Source: Demequina zhanjiangensis (GTDB taxonomy: Bacteria; Actinomycetota; Actinomycetes; Actinomycetales; Demequinaceae). From it: a stretch of 64,000 bases of DNA. The stretch lies in contig NZ_JAUHPV010000002.1 in assembly GCF_030418315.1 (NCBI RefSeq), positions 1-64,000 on the forward strand, written 5' to 3'. The position numbers and the translations under genes are program-made. Position 1 is the stretch's first letter. Each line of letters opens with the position of its first letter. This document shows, piece by piece, positions 55,073 to 64,000 of the stretch. A model generated the notes under the pieces. The model searched no databases. It was given only the letters and a program-made list of their open reading frames with translations, and had not been told where the DNA came from.

Positions 55073-56233
55073 TCAGCCGCGCGGAATGGTCGCGATCGCC
55101 GCCAGTCCCGCGGTCTCCACGGCTGCGGGACCCTCCGAGTAGCCGATGAACACGGACTCGCCTGCCGCGAGGATCGCCACCCTGCCGCCCGCGACGACGG
55201 TGGTCGTCCCTTCGAGCGCGAGGACGATCCGCGGGCCCGGCTGGGACGCGAACGCCCCTCGGCGCAGCAGCGCCAGCGCGAACTCGTCCGCCGCCGTCGT
55301 GAACTTGGTGACGGGGCCGTCGACCTCGATGGTGGGCACCTGCGGCGCGGTGGGACGGGTCTGCGCGAGGAACAGGAGCTGGCCCAGATCGATGTGCTTG
55401 GGCGTCAGGCCCGCGCGCACGACGTTGTCCGAGTTCGCCATGATCTCGAGCGCGACGCCGCTCTGATAGGAGTGCACGATGCCGTCGCCGGTGAACGACG
55501 CCTCGCCGGGCTCGAGCCTCACGACGTTCATCGCGAGCGCCACGAGCACGCCGGGATCGCCAGGGTGCGCATCCAGCGCGTCCGCGGCGGTGTGCATCGC
55601 GTCCGAGCCCCGCCCGGCCGCGACGGCCGCCTTGAGCGAGACGAGGACGGGCATCGGCTGGATGCCGCGCAGGCATGCGTCGACATACTCGGAGATCGCG
55701 TCCTCATCGTCATCCGCGTCGTCGAGCACACCCTCCAGCACCCGTGCACCATCGGCGTCCAGGAGCGCGAGATCAGCCCGCAGATCCTCGACGGGCCGGA
55801 ACCCGGTGAGCACGACGGTGGGCGTGAGCGCCACCACCATCTCGGGCTTGTGGTTGTCGTCGCGGAACGTGCGCTGCGGGTCCATCACGGGGATGCCGAG
55901 CCCGTTCTCGCGCTCGTAGCCGGCGACGGCGTGCTCACGGCTCGGGTGGACCTGGAGCGACAGCGGCTTCTTGATCGCAAGGATCTTCAAGAGGTACGGG
56001 AGGCAGTGCCCGTGCTTCTCGGCGATCTCGGGGCCGAGCGCCCCCATCGGGTCGTCTGCGATCAGTGCGTCGAGGCCCTGCTCTCCCCCGTCGATCGTCG
56101 CTGGGTAGACGGGGTGCGCACCCCACCAGGCCTCCGCGACGGGCGCAGTGGAGGAGGGCATGCCGAGCATCGACGGGATGGTGTGAGCGTCGCCCCAGTC
56201 GTAGGGCTGAAGCACAGGGGTCAGGGCGTGCAC
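55073..56233 (-). CDS. manA: Mannose-6-phosphate isomerase, class I
   Basis: A 386-residue class I PMI interconverting fructose-6-P and mannose-6-P. Zinc ligands are visible: Gln and His in PLSLQVHPSREHA, Glu in NHKPEMVVAL, and His in GDGIVHSYQSG. It starts with GTG at 56233. It lies upstream of ugd on the same strand but 65 nt apart, with a separate leaderless-type promoter for ugd. Supplies mannose donors and may relate to the GH92/GT4 pair. Confidence 0.92.
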   Translation of the reverse strand: MHALTPVLQPYDWGDAHTIPSMLGMPSSTAPVAEAWWGAHPVYPATIDGGEQGLDALIADDPMGALGPEIAEKHGHCLPYLLKILAIKKPLSLQVHPSREHAVAGYERENGLGIPVMDPQRTFRDDNHKPEMVVALTPTVVLTGFRPVEDLRADLALLDADGARVLEGVLDDADDDEDAISEYVDACLRGIQPMPVLVSLKAAVAAGRGSDAMHTAADALDAHPGDPGVLVALAMNVVRLEPGEASFTGDGIVHSYQSGVALEIMANSDNVVRAGLTPKHIDLGQLLFLAQTRPTAPQVPTIEVDGPVTKFTTAADEFALALLRRGAFASQPGPRIVLALEGTTTVVAGGRVAILAAGESVFIGYSEGPAAVETAGLAAIATIPRG

Positions 56234-56297
56234 CGCCCCATCTTGTCATGACCGGAGGCCAGTCCTGGAAGGCCCCCGCGAGCACTAGGCTGTCGGC

Positions 56298-57422
56298 ATG
56301 TCCGACTCGCTGACGATCCCCTCAGACCTGCTGCCCCGCGACGGGCGCTTCGGCTCCGGCCCCTCGAAGGTCTCGGGCTTCCAGATCGAGGCGCTCAAGG
56401 CCGCAGAGTCCATGCTTCTCGGCACCTCGCACCGCCAGGCGCCGGTCAAGAACCTTGTGGGCGACATCCGCCAGATGCTCGCCTCCTTCTTCTCCCTCCC
56501 CGACGGATACGAGGTGGTCCTCGGCAACGGCGGCTCCACGCTGCTGTGGGACGCCGCCGCCTACGCGCTCGTGCAGCGCCGCGCCCAGCACAGCGTCCAC
56601 GGCGAGTTCGGCTCCAAGTTCGCAGCCGCGACGCTCGGCGCGCCTCACCTCGACGCCTCGAGCATCCTGCAGGCCGACGCCGGCTCGATCGCCACCCCGG
56701 AGCTCGAGGAGGGCATCGACGTCTACGCGTGGCCGCACAACGAGACCTCCACCGGCGCGATCGCCCCGGTCACGCGCCTCCGCGGCGCGGACGGCGCGCT
56801 CATGGTCGTCGACGGCACCTCGGCAGCCGGCGGCACGGAGCTGGACGTGAGCCAGACCGACGTCTACTACTTCGCCCCCCAGAAGAACTTCGCGTCCGAC
56901 GGGGGCCTGTGGTTCGCGCTCATGTCGCCCGCAGCGATCGAGCGGGTGGAGCGGATCGCCGCGTCCGACCGGTACATCCCCTCGATCCTGTCGCTCCAGG
57001 ACGCGGTGGCGAACTCGCGCCAGAACCAGACGCTCAACACGCCCGCGATCGCCACGCTCGTGATGATGCGCGCGCAGCTCGAGTGGCTCATGTCGAACGG
57101 CGGCATGGCGTTCGCGGCATCGCGGACGGCCGACTCGGCCTCGCGCCTCTACACGTGGGCGGAGCGCTCAGAGCTCGCACGGCCCTTCGTCGGCTCCGCC
57201 CCGCACCGCTCTCCCGTCGTCGGGACCATCGATCTGGACGCCTCCGTCGACTCGGCTCAGCTGCGCGCGGTGCTGCGCGCCAACGGCGTCGTGGACGTGG
57301 ACCCGTACCGCAAGCTCGGTCGCAACCAGATCCGTGTGGGCATGTTCCCTGCGGTGGATCCCGAGGATGTGTCGCGCCTGACCGCGTCCATCGACTGGGT
57401 GCTGGAGCGGCTCGTCGACTGA
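56298..57422 (+). CDS. serC: Phosphoserine aminotransferase
   Basis: A 374-residue PLP enzyme of serine biosynthesis (3-phosphohydroxypyruvate to phosphoserine). It has RDGRFGSGPSKVSGFQIEAL at the start, the PLP lysine in YYFAPQKNFASDGGLW and a C-terminal RKLGRNQIRVGMFPAVDPED; this is the actinobacterial SerC group. TAGGCT 6 nt before the ATG points to a leaderless mRNA. It diverges from manA by 64 nt. A CRP site follows its stop by 50 nt, serving the next gene. Confidence 0.93.
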   Translation: MSDSLTIPSDLLPRDGRFGSGPSKVSGFQIEALKAAESMLLGTSHRQAPVKNLVGDIRQMLASFFSLPDGYEVVLGNGGSTLLWDAAAYALVQRRAQHSVHGEFGSKFAAATLGAPHLDASSILQADAGSIATPELEEGIDVYAWPHNETSTGAIAPVTRLRGADGALMVVDGTSAAGGTELDVSQTDVYYFAPQKNFASDGGLWFALMSPAAIERVERIAASDRYIPSILSLQDAVANSRQNQTLNTPAIATLVMMRAQLEWLMSNGGMAFAASRTADSASRLYTWAERSELARPFVGSAPHRSPVVGTIDLDASVDSAQLRAVLRANGVVDVDPYRKLGRNQIRVGMFPAVDPEDVSRLTASIDWVLERLVD

Positions 57423-57471
57423 CCCACGGCGGCATCCGCGCCTGAATCGGCGTTCACACCACCGCTGGCGG

Positions 57472-57487
57472 TGTGACATACGTCACA
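57472..57487. promoter_or_regulatory. CRP/GlxR-type binding site
   Basis: TGTGACATACGTCACA is a perfect match to the actinobacterial CRP/GlxR consensus TGTGA-NNTANN-TCACA. It is embedded in an 8-bp perfect inverted repeat (GGTGTGAC/GTCACACC, 57470-57489). It lies 50 nt after the serC stop and ~200 nt before the CAP-domain gene start; TTCCAA and TAGCAT with an 18-bp spacer lie between. Confidence 0.75.
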
Positions 57488-57683
57488 CCTGGTACATGAA
57501 CCCTGCTCGGCACGAGCTATGCCCGGTTTCACCCCTCTGAGACCTTTTTCACAAGTCCTTCCAAGGCCCCTCCACGCATTCCTAGCATCGCTGTTGTAAG
57601 TGATGCGAAGAGCCGTCGACGCCCCGTCCGACGGCCCGGCCCAGCCCTCGCATCCCGACAGGCTCATGGCGTGCGAGGAGATC

Positions 57684-58469
57684 ATGGAACAGTCAGAGGT
57701 GAAGGTCCGGCGCGAACCGCGCCGCCGCTGGTACTGGGCGGCGCTGGCAGGCATCCTGCCGCTCGCGATCGTCGGCACCTCCGTCAGCGCCGCCGCGGCC
57801 TGGCTGCCCGAGGACTCCACCGCCGCGACGGTGCAGAACGAGGCGACGCCCACCACCGTCGCGACCTCCGAGGTCAAGGCCGACGGATCCGTCGAGGACG
57901 CTGACATCGCGGCCTCCGTGCCGAAGGTCGAGATCAGCAAGTCGCCCGAGCCCGAGCCCGTGGTCCCCGTCTACTCGTCAAGCGGTCGCTCGACGACCTC
58001 CTCCGGCACCTCGCGGTCGACTGGCTCCTCGTCCGGTTCGTCGGGCTCGTCCAAGTCCTCGACCCCCTCCGTGTCGTACACCCAGTACTGCGCGAACCCG
58101 TCCTCGCCCTACTCGGCCGGATCGAGCGCGAAGTCGCTCCTCACCGCCGCGAACAAGGAGCGCGCCCGCCTTGGCCTGCGCTCGCTCGGCTGGTCAGGCT
58201 CGCTCTCCTCGGCCGCCCAGAGCTGGTCCGAGAACATGGCCAAGACGGGGAACCTCGCGCACTCCGGCCGCGGCCAGGAGAACGTGGGCTACACGTACAA
58301 CAGCGGCGGCATCAGCGTCGGATCCGGCCTCACCATCATCCACAAGGCCTGGATGCGCTCGTACGGCCACTGCACCAACATCATGTACCCCGGCTACTCC
58401 GTGATGGGCGCCGGCGTCGCGAAGACCGCCGACGGCACCGCCGTGTACTCCACCGAGAACTTCGGCTGA
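57684..58469 (+). CDS. Secreted CAP/SCP domain protein
   Basis: A 261-residue exported protein with an Arg-rich start and signal anchor (RRRWYWAALAGILPLAIVGTS), a Ser/Thr/Gly-rich linker (residues ~95-130), and a CAP domain: NKERARLGL, LAHSGRGQENVGYTY and the C-terminal GHCTNIMYPGYSVMGAGVAK, with conserved His and Glu. CAP proteins bind sterols/lipids or act at the wall; the bacterial role is unclear. ATG 57684 with GAGGAG just upstream is preferred; ATG 57666 and ATG 57603 are in frame. A CRP site upstream suggests cAMP control, as for other wall-active secreted proteins. Confidence 0.83.
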   Translation: MEQSEVKVRREPRRRWYWAALAGILPLAIVGTSVSAAAAWLPEDSTAATVQNEATPTTVATSEVKADGSVEDADIAASVPKVEISKSPEPEPVVPVYSSSGRSTTSSGTSRSTGSSSGSSGSSKSSTPSVSYTQYCANPSSPYSAGSSAKSLLTAANKERARLGLRSLGWSGSLSSAAQSWSENMAKTGNLAHSGRGQENVGYTYNSGGISVGSGLTIIHKAWMRSYGHCTNIMYPGYSVMGAGVAKTADGTAVYSTENFG

Positions 58470-58482
58470 CACTCCGCTTTCC

Positions 58483-58514
58483 ACGAGGGCCCGGGCAACC
58501 GCTCGGGCCCTCGT
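58483..58514 (+). terminator. Terminator hairpin of the CAP-domain gene
   Basis: ACGAGGGCCCG and CGGGCCCTCGT form a perfect 11-bp stem, 13 nt past the stop codon; it may also serve the convergent MFS gene. Confidence 0.7.
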
Positions 58515-58555
58515 CGCGTGTGCGGACGGATGTGAGCCGCCGGGCGAGGCTTCGA

Positions 58556-59785
58556 TCAGGCCGACGGGCCGGCGGCGGGCGTCTCCCGTAGCCTCCACGG
58601 CGGGATCCACCGCATCATCGCGCCCGCGGTGGCCACACCGACGACGCCCGCGGCACCGAATCCCAGCGGGAACGCGATCGCCGTGCCCACCGACAGCAGC
58701 ACCGGCCCGAGCAGCCCGCCCGCATCCTGCAACGCCATCCACAGCCCGATGAACATCGCCCGCCCGCGCGCCGGAGCCACATCTCCCGCGAGCGTCATCA
58801 GCACTCCGGAACCCCACCCGTTCCCGAGGCCCAGCACCATTCCCGCGATCGCCAGGCCGAGCGCGTCGGAGGTGCCCAGCAGCATCACGGTGCCGGCAGC
58901 GAGCAGCAGCGAGGACGGCACCGCCGTCCACTTCCTCCCCCACCTGTCCATCACATAGCCGGCAGGCACGAACAGCACCATGTCCACGGCCGCGGAGATG
59001 CTGAAGATGACGGAGATCGTGTGATCGTCCAACCCGAGGTGGGCTCCCCACAGCGGGATCACGACGTTGCGGAGCTGCCTCAGTGCGCCGGTCAGGACGA
59101 CGGCGATGCCCAAGGTGCGCAGCGTCGGCGCGGTATGGCGCACCACCTCCGCGAGACCCACCCGATGCTCGGGAGCGTGACGGTAGTGGCGGCGCCTCCA
59201 CGCAGGTGCGAGCCGGAGCGCCACCATCCCGGCAGCGATGAACCCGGCCGACATCACATACGTCCACGACAGCCCGACCGCCACGATCACCGCCGCACCG
59301 AGCAGCGGTCCCACGAAGTTGGCGACGCGCCACAGCCCCGCCAAGGTCGTGAGCGCACGCGCACGCTGATGGTCGGCCACAAGGTCGTCCACCTGCGCCT
59401 GGCGGGACACGTGCACCGCCGCGTGGCCCGCGCCGAACACGACGGCGCCCGCCAGGAACGGCAGGACGCCCGGAGCGGCCGCGCACGCGAGCGCGCCGAC
59501 ACCGAGCAGACCGAGCGCCGCCATCGACGCGCGGGTCGAGCCGAGCCGCTCCACGAGCGCACCCACGAAGGGGGAGGCGATCAGGCGGCCGAGAGAGTAC
59601 AGACCGACGCCCAGCGAGGCGACGGTCGCAGGGCTCCCGAAGTCGAGGAGCGAGAGGGTCAGCAGCGGAAGGATCGCTCCGACGCCGATCTCCGCGAGGA
59701 ACGTCGGGAGGTAGGTGGATGCGACGAGCGCCCGGACGAGCGTCGCGCGCGCTGAGGGTTCTGGGGAGACGCCGGCGCTAGCCAG
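58556..59785 (-). CDS. MFS transporter, probable CTG start
   Basis: A 409-residue 12-helix MFS carrier if read from CTG 59785. Frame reading from the first canonical start (GTG 59566) gives only 336 residues and removes helices 1-2 and half of motif A (GRLIASPFVGALVERLGSTR). The upstream sequence in this frame is uninterrupted and encodes two good helices (TYLPTFLAEIGVGAILPLLT; ASLGVGLYSLGRLIASPF), but contains no ATG, GTG or TTG. GAGGAG ends 7 nt before the CTG, which lies 8 nt inside the end of the DUF3027 gene. Substrate unknown. Confidence 0.75.
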   Translation of the reverse strand: MASAGVSPEPSARATLVRALVASTYLPTFLAEIGVGAILPLLTLSLLDFGSPATVASLGVGLYSLGRLIASPFVGALVERLGSTRASMAALGLLGVGALACAAAPGVLPFLAGAVVFGAGHAAVHVSRQAQVDDLVADHQRARALTTLAGLWRVANFVGPLLGAAVIVAVGLSWTYVMSAGFIAAGMVALRLAPAWRRRHYRHAPEHRVGLAEVVRHTAPTLRTLGIAVVLTGALRQLRNVVIPLWGAHLGLDDHTISVIFSISAAVDMVLFVPAGYVMDRWGRKWTAVPSSLLLAAGTVMLLGTSDALGLAIAGMVLGLGNGWGSGVLMTLAGDVAPARGRAMFIGLWMALQDAGGLLGPVLLSVGTAIAFPLGFGAAGVVGVATAGAMMRWIPPWRLRETPAAGPSA

Positions 59786-60941
59786 CGGCGTTCTCCTCGT
59801 CGGCAGGTCGCTCCGGTACGGGCTCGACCTCGTCGGCAGGCCCTGCAGGATCGGCGGGCTCCGCCGTCACCCGGTCCGGCTCCTCCGCCGCGTCAACCGC
59901 GTTGTCGGCCTCAGCAGCGTCAGCTGCGGGGGCCTCGGCATCGGTCGAGTCCTCCGGGGTTTCTTCGGTCGGCTCGTCGGACGCGGGCACGGCTTCCGAG
60001 ACAGGCTCAGCGTCGACCGCAGGCTCAGCGTCAACCGCAGGCTCAGCGTCAGCCGCAGGCTCTGCCGCGGGCTCGGGCTCGGCGTCAGCCGCAGGCTCAC
60101 CCTCGGACGTGGCTGCAGGCTCAGCGTCAACCACTGGCTCAGTCTCAGCCACGGGCTCAGCCGCGGGCTCGGGCTCCGGCTCCGGCTCGGGCTCAGGCGT
60201 CACCAGATCGAACGGCTCGTGCGAGTTGTCCACGTACACCGGGTCGTTGGCGGGCCACTGCGTGCCCTGGCGCTCGACATCGGTCTGCGAGTGGGCGCCG
60301 CAGCCGTGGTCGACCGCGACGACCGAGCCGTCCGACGGGGACCACTCGTTCGCACATGCGCCGAAAGCCGTGCGCAGGGAGCCCGTGAGCGGGATGAAGA
60401 AGGCGCAGGTGGAGCACGGCGCAGTGGAGGCGACAGCGGAAGGCGCGGTCGGTCCGTGCGATCCGCGAGACCAACGCTCCGCGGCGTCGCTCCGACCGCG
60501 GGGCGCGAGCACGCGCTCCCGGCCGAGTCCGAACTCCCAGATCGCCAGCTCGTCGGCGTCGGCATCGCCGGTCTCCTCGTACCCGTGCATGAGCCGCGAG
60601 TCCTCGTCGATGCGCGGCAGCACCATCGACGGCTCGAGGTCTCCGGGCTGGACCCTGTCCGCCCACGGGATCCACGACGGCGCGAGGAGCGCGTCGTCCG
60701 CGGGCACCAGATGGGCTTCGCAGATGTTCGCAGTCTTGAGCCGCGGAGTGCGCGACAGGGTCACCGACCACACCCAGCCCCGGTATCCGGGCAGGGTGCA
60801 GGAGAACAGGTGGGTGACGAGCTTGTCGCCCTCGTCGTTCGCGGAGAGGTGCTCGCCGACGGCGGCGGCATCCTGGGCCGCCTCGATGGCGGCCTCGCGA
60901 GCGAGGTCGACGGCTGCGGCCAGGACTGCGTCGACAGCCAT
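59778..60941 (-). CDS. DUF3027 family protein with acidic repeat tail
   Basis: A 387-residue protein. Residues ~1-220 match the actinobacterial DUF3027 family that typically sits next to a cold-shock gene (HLFSCTLPGYRGWVWSVTLS; ICEAHLVPADDALLAP), and Cys pairs (CSTCAFF, CGAH) may bind metal. The last ~150 residues are an Ala/Glu/Pro/Asp low-complexity tail. The ATG shares one base with the cold-shock stop codon (TGATG), so the two are translationally coupled. Function not established. Confidence 0.8.
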   Translation of the reverse strand: MAVDAVLAAAVDLAREAAIEAAQDAAAVGEHLSANDEGDKLVTHLFSCTLPGYRGWVWSVTLSRTPRLKTANICEAHLVPADDALLAPSWIPWADRVQPGDLEPSMVLPRIDEDSRLMHGYEETGDADADELAIWEFGLGRERVLAPRGRSDAAERWSRGSHGPTAPSAVASTAPCSTCAFFIPLTGSLRTAFGACANEWSPSDGSVVAVDHGCGAHSQTDVERQGTQWPANDPVYVDNSHEPFDLVTPEPEPEPEPEPAAEPVAETEPVVDAEPAATSEGEPAADAEPEPAAEPAADAEPAVDAEPAVDAEPVSEAVPASDEPTEETPEDSTDAEAPAADAAEADNAVDAAEEPDRVTAEPADPAGPADEVEPVPERPADEENAAG

Positions 60942-61324
60942 CAGGCGTCCAGCTGCTCCGCGACGGCACGCAGCACGGCAGCCACCTGGGCGCCCTTGGC
61001 GCCCTCCGGGTAGCGGCCTCGGCGCAGCGAGTTGGAGACGCCGTCGAGCATCTTGATGAGGTCCTCGACGATCACCGTCATCTCCTCGGGCTTCTTGCGC
61101 ATGTTCTGCGCCACCGAGCCGACGGGCTCCTGGATGGTCACGGCGAGGGCCGAGGGGCCGCGTCGGCCGTCGGCGATCGAGAACTCGACCTTGGTGCCCG
61201 GCTTCGGGCTGGTCGTGCCCGCAGGGAGGGCGGACGCGTGCAGGAACACCTCGCTGCCGTCCTCGCTCGCGATGAAGCCGAACCCCTTGTCGGAGTCGAA
61301 CCACTTCACTTTCCCGGTGGGCAC
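60941..61324 (-). CDS. Cold-shock domain protein
   Basis: A 127-residue protein. Residues 1-68 are a cold-shock nucleic-acid-binding domain with RNP1 KGFGFIASED and RNP2 VFLHASAL; residues ~70-127 are a helical extension (EDLIKMLDGVSNSL) found in actinobacterial long Csp proteins. It starts at GTG 61324 with GAGG 5 nt before. TAGACT at 61373-61378 on the minus strand may be its -10. First gene of the Csp-DUF3027-MFS string. Confidence 0.9.
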   Translation of the reverse strand: MPTGKVKWFDSDKGFGFIASEDGSEVFLHASALPAGTTSPKPGTKVEFSIADGRRGPSALAVTIQEPVGSVAQNMRKKPEEMTVIVEDLIKMLDGVSNSLRRGRYPEGAKGAQVAAVLRAVAEQLDA

Positions 61325-61430
61325 ATCTACCTCGCTGATCTCATGGACGCCGCGGTCGCGACGCGGGCACCAGTCTAACGGCCTCCAGCAGTGAACCCGC
61401 AGGTGACCGCGGTGCGCCTACTCTCGAGGC

Positions 61431-61706
61431 ATGGCCGTGCTCATCGATCCACCGCTGTGGCCCAACCACGGCACAGTGTGGGGCCACCTTGTCTCGGACT
61501 CGTCACTGGACGAGCTGCATGACTTCGCGCGCCGCGCAGGCATCCCGGAGCGAGGCTTCGACCTCGACCACTACGACTACCCGATCGCCCGGCAGCAGCA
61601 GCTCCTGGACCTTGGGGCGACGCTCGTGTCCACGCGCGACCTGGTCCTGCGGCTGCGCGCGTCTGGCCTGCGCGTCACGAACGCCGAGCGCTTCGGCCGC
61701 GACTGA
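61431..61706 (+). CDS. DUF4031 domain-containing protein
   Basis: A 91-residue protein matching the DUF4031 family in full: MAVLIDPPLWPNHGTVWGHL, then LDELHDFARRAGIPERGFD and HYDYP. No function is assigned to the family. It diverges from the cold-shock gene by 106 nt; TACTCT ends 6-7 nt before the ATG, suggesting a leaderless message. Confidence 0.85.
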   Translation: MAVLIDPPLWPNHGTVWGHLVSDSSLDELHDFARRAGIPERGFDLDHYDYPIARQQQLLDLGATLVSTRDLVLRLRASGLRVTNAERFGRD

Positions 61707-61806
61707 CGCGTCGTCCCCGCGCCGGCTCCATCCAGAACCCCAGCCGTCCGCCGGCCCGAGCCGTCCCGGCAGCCGCATGCCGTCGGCGCACCTCCTCACC
61801 TCCATA

Positions 61807-61844
61807 CCCCCTCGCCGCACCCCCTCGCCGCACCCCCTCGCCAC
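61807..61844. repeat. 13-nt tandem repeat
   Basis: Three copies (last partial) of CTCGCCGCACCCC with period 13, in the 373-nt gap between DUF4031 and groEL. Confidence 0.7.
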
Positions 61845-61876
61845 GGCCAGACGCGTTCCGACACCAAGCGGGTTCG

Positions 61877-61973
61877 GACACTGTGAACCAATCCGAGCGG
61901 CGACACGCCAGCGTGTCGGGCTGCGATGCGGCGCGTCGCCCGGCGTGTCGGCTCCACATTGGTTCGGAGTGTC
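61877..61973. repeat. Dispersed imperfect palindromic element, copy 2
   Basis: A 97-nt element. Left arm 61877-61909 matches 29/33 bases of the copy at 6274-6306. The right arm (61942-61973) repeats GAACCAAT and CGACACGCC in inverted orientation, so GAACCAAT occurs at both ends. The remainder of the 61707-62079 gap holds only the tandem repeat and the groEL terminator. Confidence 0.65.
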
Positions 61974-62019
61974 GGGCGGCCACGGAGGTGGTGAGCACCT
62001 CCGCGCCCTCCGAGCACGA

Positions 62020-62051
62020 CGAAGGCCCCCGGGTCTCCCCAGGGGCCTTCG
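62020..62051 (-). terminator. groEL terminator hairpin
   Basis: CGAAGGCCCCCGGG and CCCCAGGGGCCTTCG form a long stem with a short loop, 29 nt past the groEL stop codon. Confidence 0.75.
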
Positions 62052-62079
62052 CGTGAGCTGTCGCGATGCGACGCTGGGC

Positions 62080-63783
<1,704 letters not shown>

Positions 63784-63824
63784 TCACTGCGAGGGTCGCG
63801 CCTCGACCGGAAGCCGAGGTCTAG

Positions 63825-63851
63825 TTAGCACTCAGCAGGTGCGAGTGCTAA
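63825..63851 (-). promoter_or_regulatory. CIRCE element
   Basis: TTAGCACTC-N9-GAGTGCTAA, a perfect match to the HrcA operator consensus, 117 nt upstream of the groEL start codon. Confidence 0.95.
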
Positions 63852-63856
63852 CGCCG

Positions 63857-63885
63857 ATTCTGGCACTCTCCCCCTGCGAGTGCAA
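63857..63885 (-). promoter_or_regulatory. groEL promoter
   Basis: On the minus strand TTGCAC and CAGAAT are separated by 17 bp. It overlaps the upstream degenerate CIRCE and lies directly ahead of the perfect one, so HrcA bound at either site would block it. Confidence 0.65.
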
Positions 63886-63886
63886 A
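63860..63886 (-). promoter_or_regulatory. Degenerate second CIRCE
   Basis: CTGGCACTC-N9-GAGTGCAAA keeps the 9-nt spacer and the GCACTC/GAGTGC cores of CIRCE but loses the outer bases. It overlaps the promoter. Confidence 0.7.
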
Positions 63887-63935
63887 TGGCGCGACGGTGA
63901 ACGTGCCGCGGGGGCGCGCGGGGCGCGACGGGTGG

Positions 63936-64000
63936 CTACGCGGCCGGGTCGGACGCGAGCAGGACCTCGATCTGGTTCCCGCCCGGGGGACGCTGCTCGA
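63936..64000 (-). CDS. Partial CDS, possible VOC-family protein C-terminus
   Basis: The minus strand is open from the window edge to a TAG at 63936-63938 and encodes [17 protein letters not shown]. The GGNQIEVL segment resembles the C-terminal metal-site strand of glyoxalase/VOC proteins (DPDGNxIEL). Too short for certainty; most of the gene lies outside. Confidence 0.4.
   Translation of the reverse strand, partial: EQRPPGGNQIEVLLASDPAA

Noticed and set aside
53676-55676. 666-codon reading of ugd
   Set aside because: The first 223 codons are a shadow of manA; the Rossmann start MSLTVSVFGTGYLG and the -10 box place the start at 55007.
58556-59566. MFS gene as a pseudogene truncated at the 5' end
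   Set aside because: The missing helices are encoded in the same frame directly upstream without stop codons; a non-standard start explains the data better.
59715-61013. Long plus-strand frame opposite the MFS/DUF3027 genes
   Set aside because: Low-complexity translation caused by the repeat tail of the DUF3027 gene on the other strand.
61807-61973. Possible CRISPR-like repeats
   Set aside because: The 13-nt repeats are directly tandem without spacers, and the other structure is a palindrome; no cas genes are present.

Overview
The window is high-GC DNA with dense, mostly uninterrupted genes and abundant GTG/TTG starts. Many genes carry a TANNNT -10 box only 6-8 nt before the start codon, which suggests leaderless mRNAs. 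This, together with an IdeR/DtxR-type repressor, GroEL under CIRCE, a FmdB/5-FCL/MoeA-like/GNAT block, a cold-shock/DUF3027 pair and DUF4031, points to an actinobacterium of the order Micrococcales. A Demequina- or Cellulomonas-like genome is my best guess; no rRNA is present to prove it. No IS element, prophage or CRISPR array was seen.

Layout. 0.1-7.3 kb: an SDR oxidoreductase, a DUF1648 membrane protein/GntR repressor pair with a palindromic operator, an O-antigen-ligase-like membrane protein, a PIF1-like helicase fused to a degenerate exonuclease-like domain and a BRCT domain, a TetR regulator and tRNA-Ala(CGC). 7.4-12.2 kb: a tandem FKBP lipoprotein, then a GH92 mannosidase-like enzyme and a GT4 glycosyltransferase in one operon. 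12.3-16.2 kb: a coiled-coil membrane protein, GNAT and a degenerate MoeA (resembling the Glp/GlpR division module), diverging from 5-FCL and FmdB. 16.3-20.8 kb: a 1500-residue degenerate helicase-like protein with a REase-like domain and a repetitive tail. 21-37 kb: a redox and transport region with a secreted protease, three related flavin/Fe-S ene-reductases, an MCP, two MFS transporters, LacI and TetR regulators with visible operators, a lipoprotein esterase and a VanZ-like protein.

37.7-42.4 kb holds two oxidoreductases and a P1B-5-type metal ATPase with a C-terminal hemerythrin domain, preceded by a DtxR-box-like palindrome. 42.7-50.8 kb is a complete V/A-type ATPase operon, (H)-C-I-K-F-E-A-B-D, ending in a universal stress protein; nearly all junctions overlap. 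50.9-58.5 kb: tRNA-Arg(CCT), an aldo/keto reductase, a secreted NlpC/P60 peptidase, ideR/dtxR overlapping ugd, manA, serC, and a secreted CAP-domain protein behind a perfect CRP/GlxR site. 58.5-64 kb: an MFS transporter that appears to start at CTG, DUF3027, cold-shock protein, DUF4031, and groEL with two CIRCE-type operators.

Functional links: DtxR (53.0 kb) is a candidate regulator of the metal ATPase (39.6 kb). ugd and manA supply sugar nucleotides and mannose phosphates. NlpC/P60 and CAP proteins act in the envelope. The V-ATPase couples ATP to H+ or Na+ movement. Two dispersed intergenic palindromic elements of about 97 nt (6.3 and 61.9 kb) and a second inverted repeat sharing a 17-mer with the window start are not explained by any gene.
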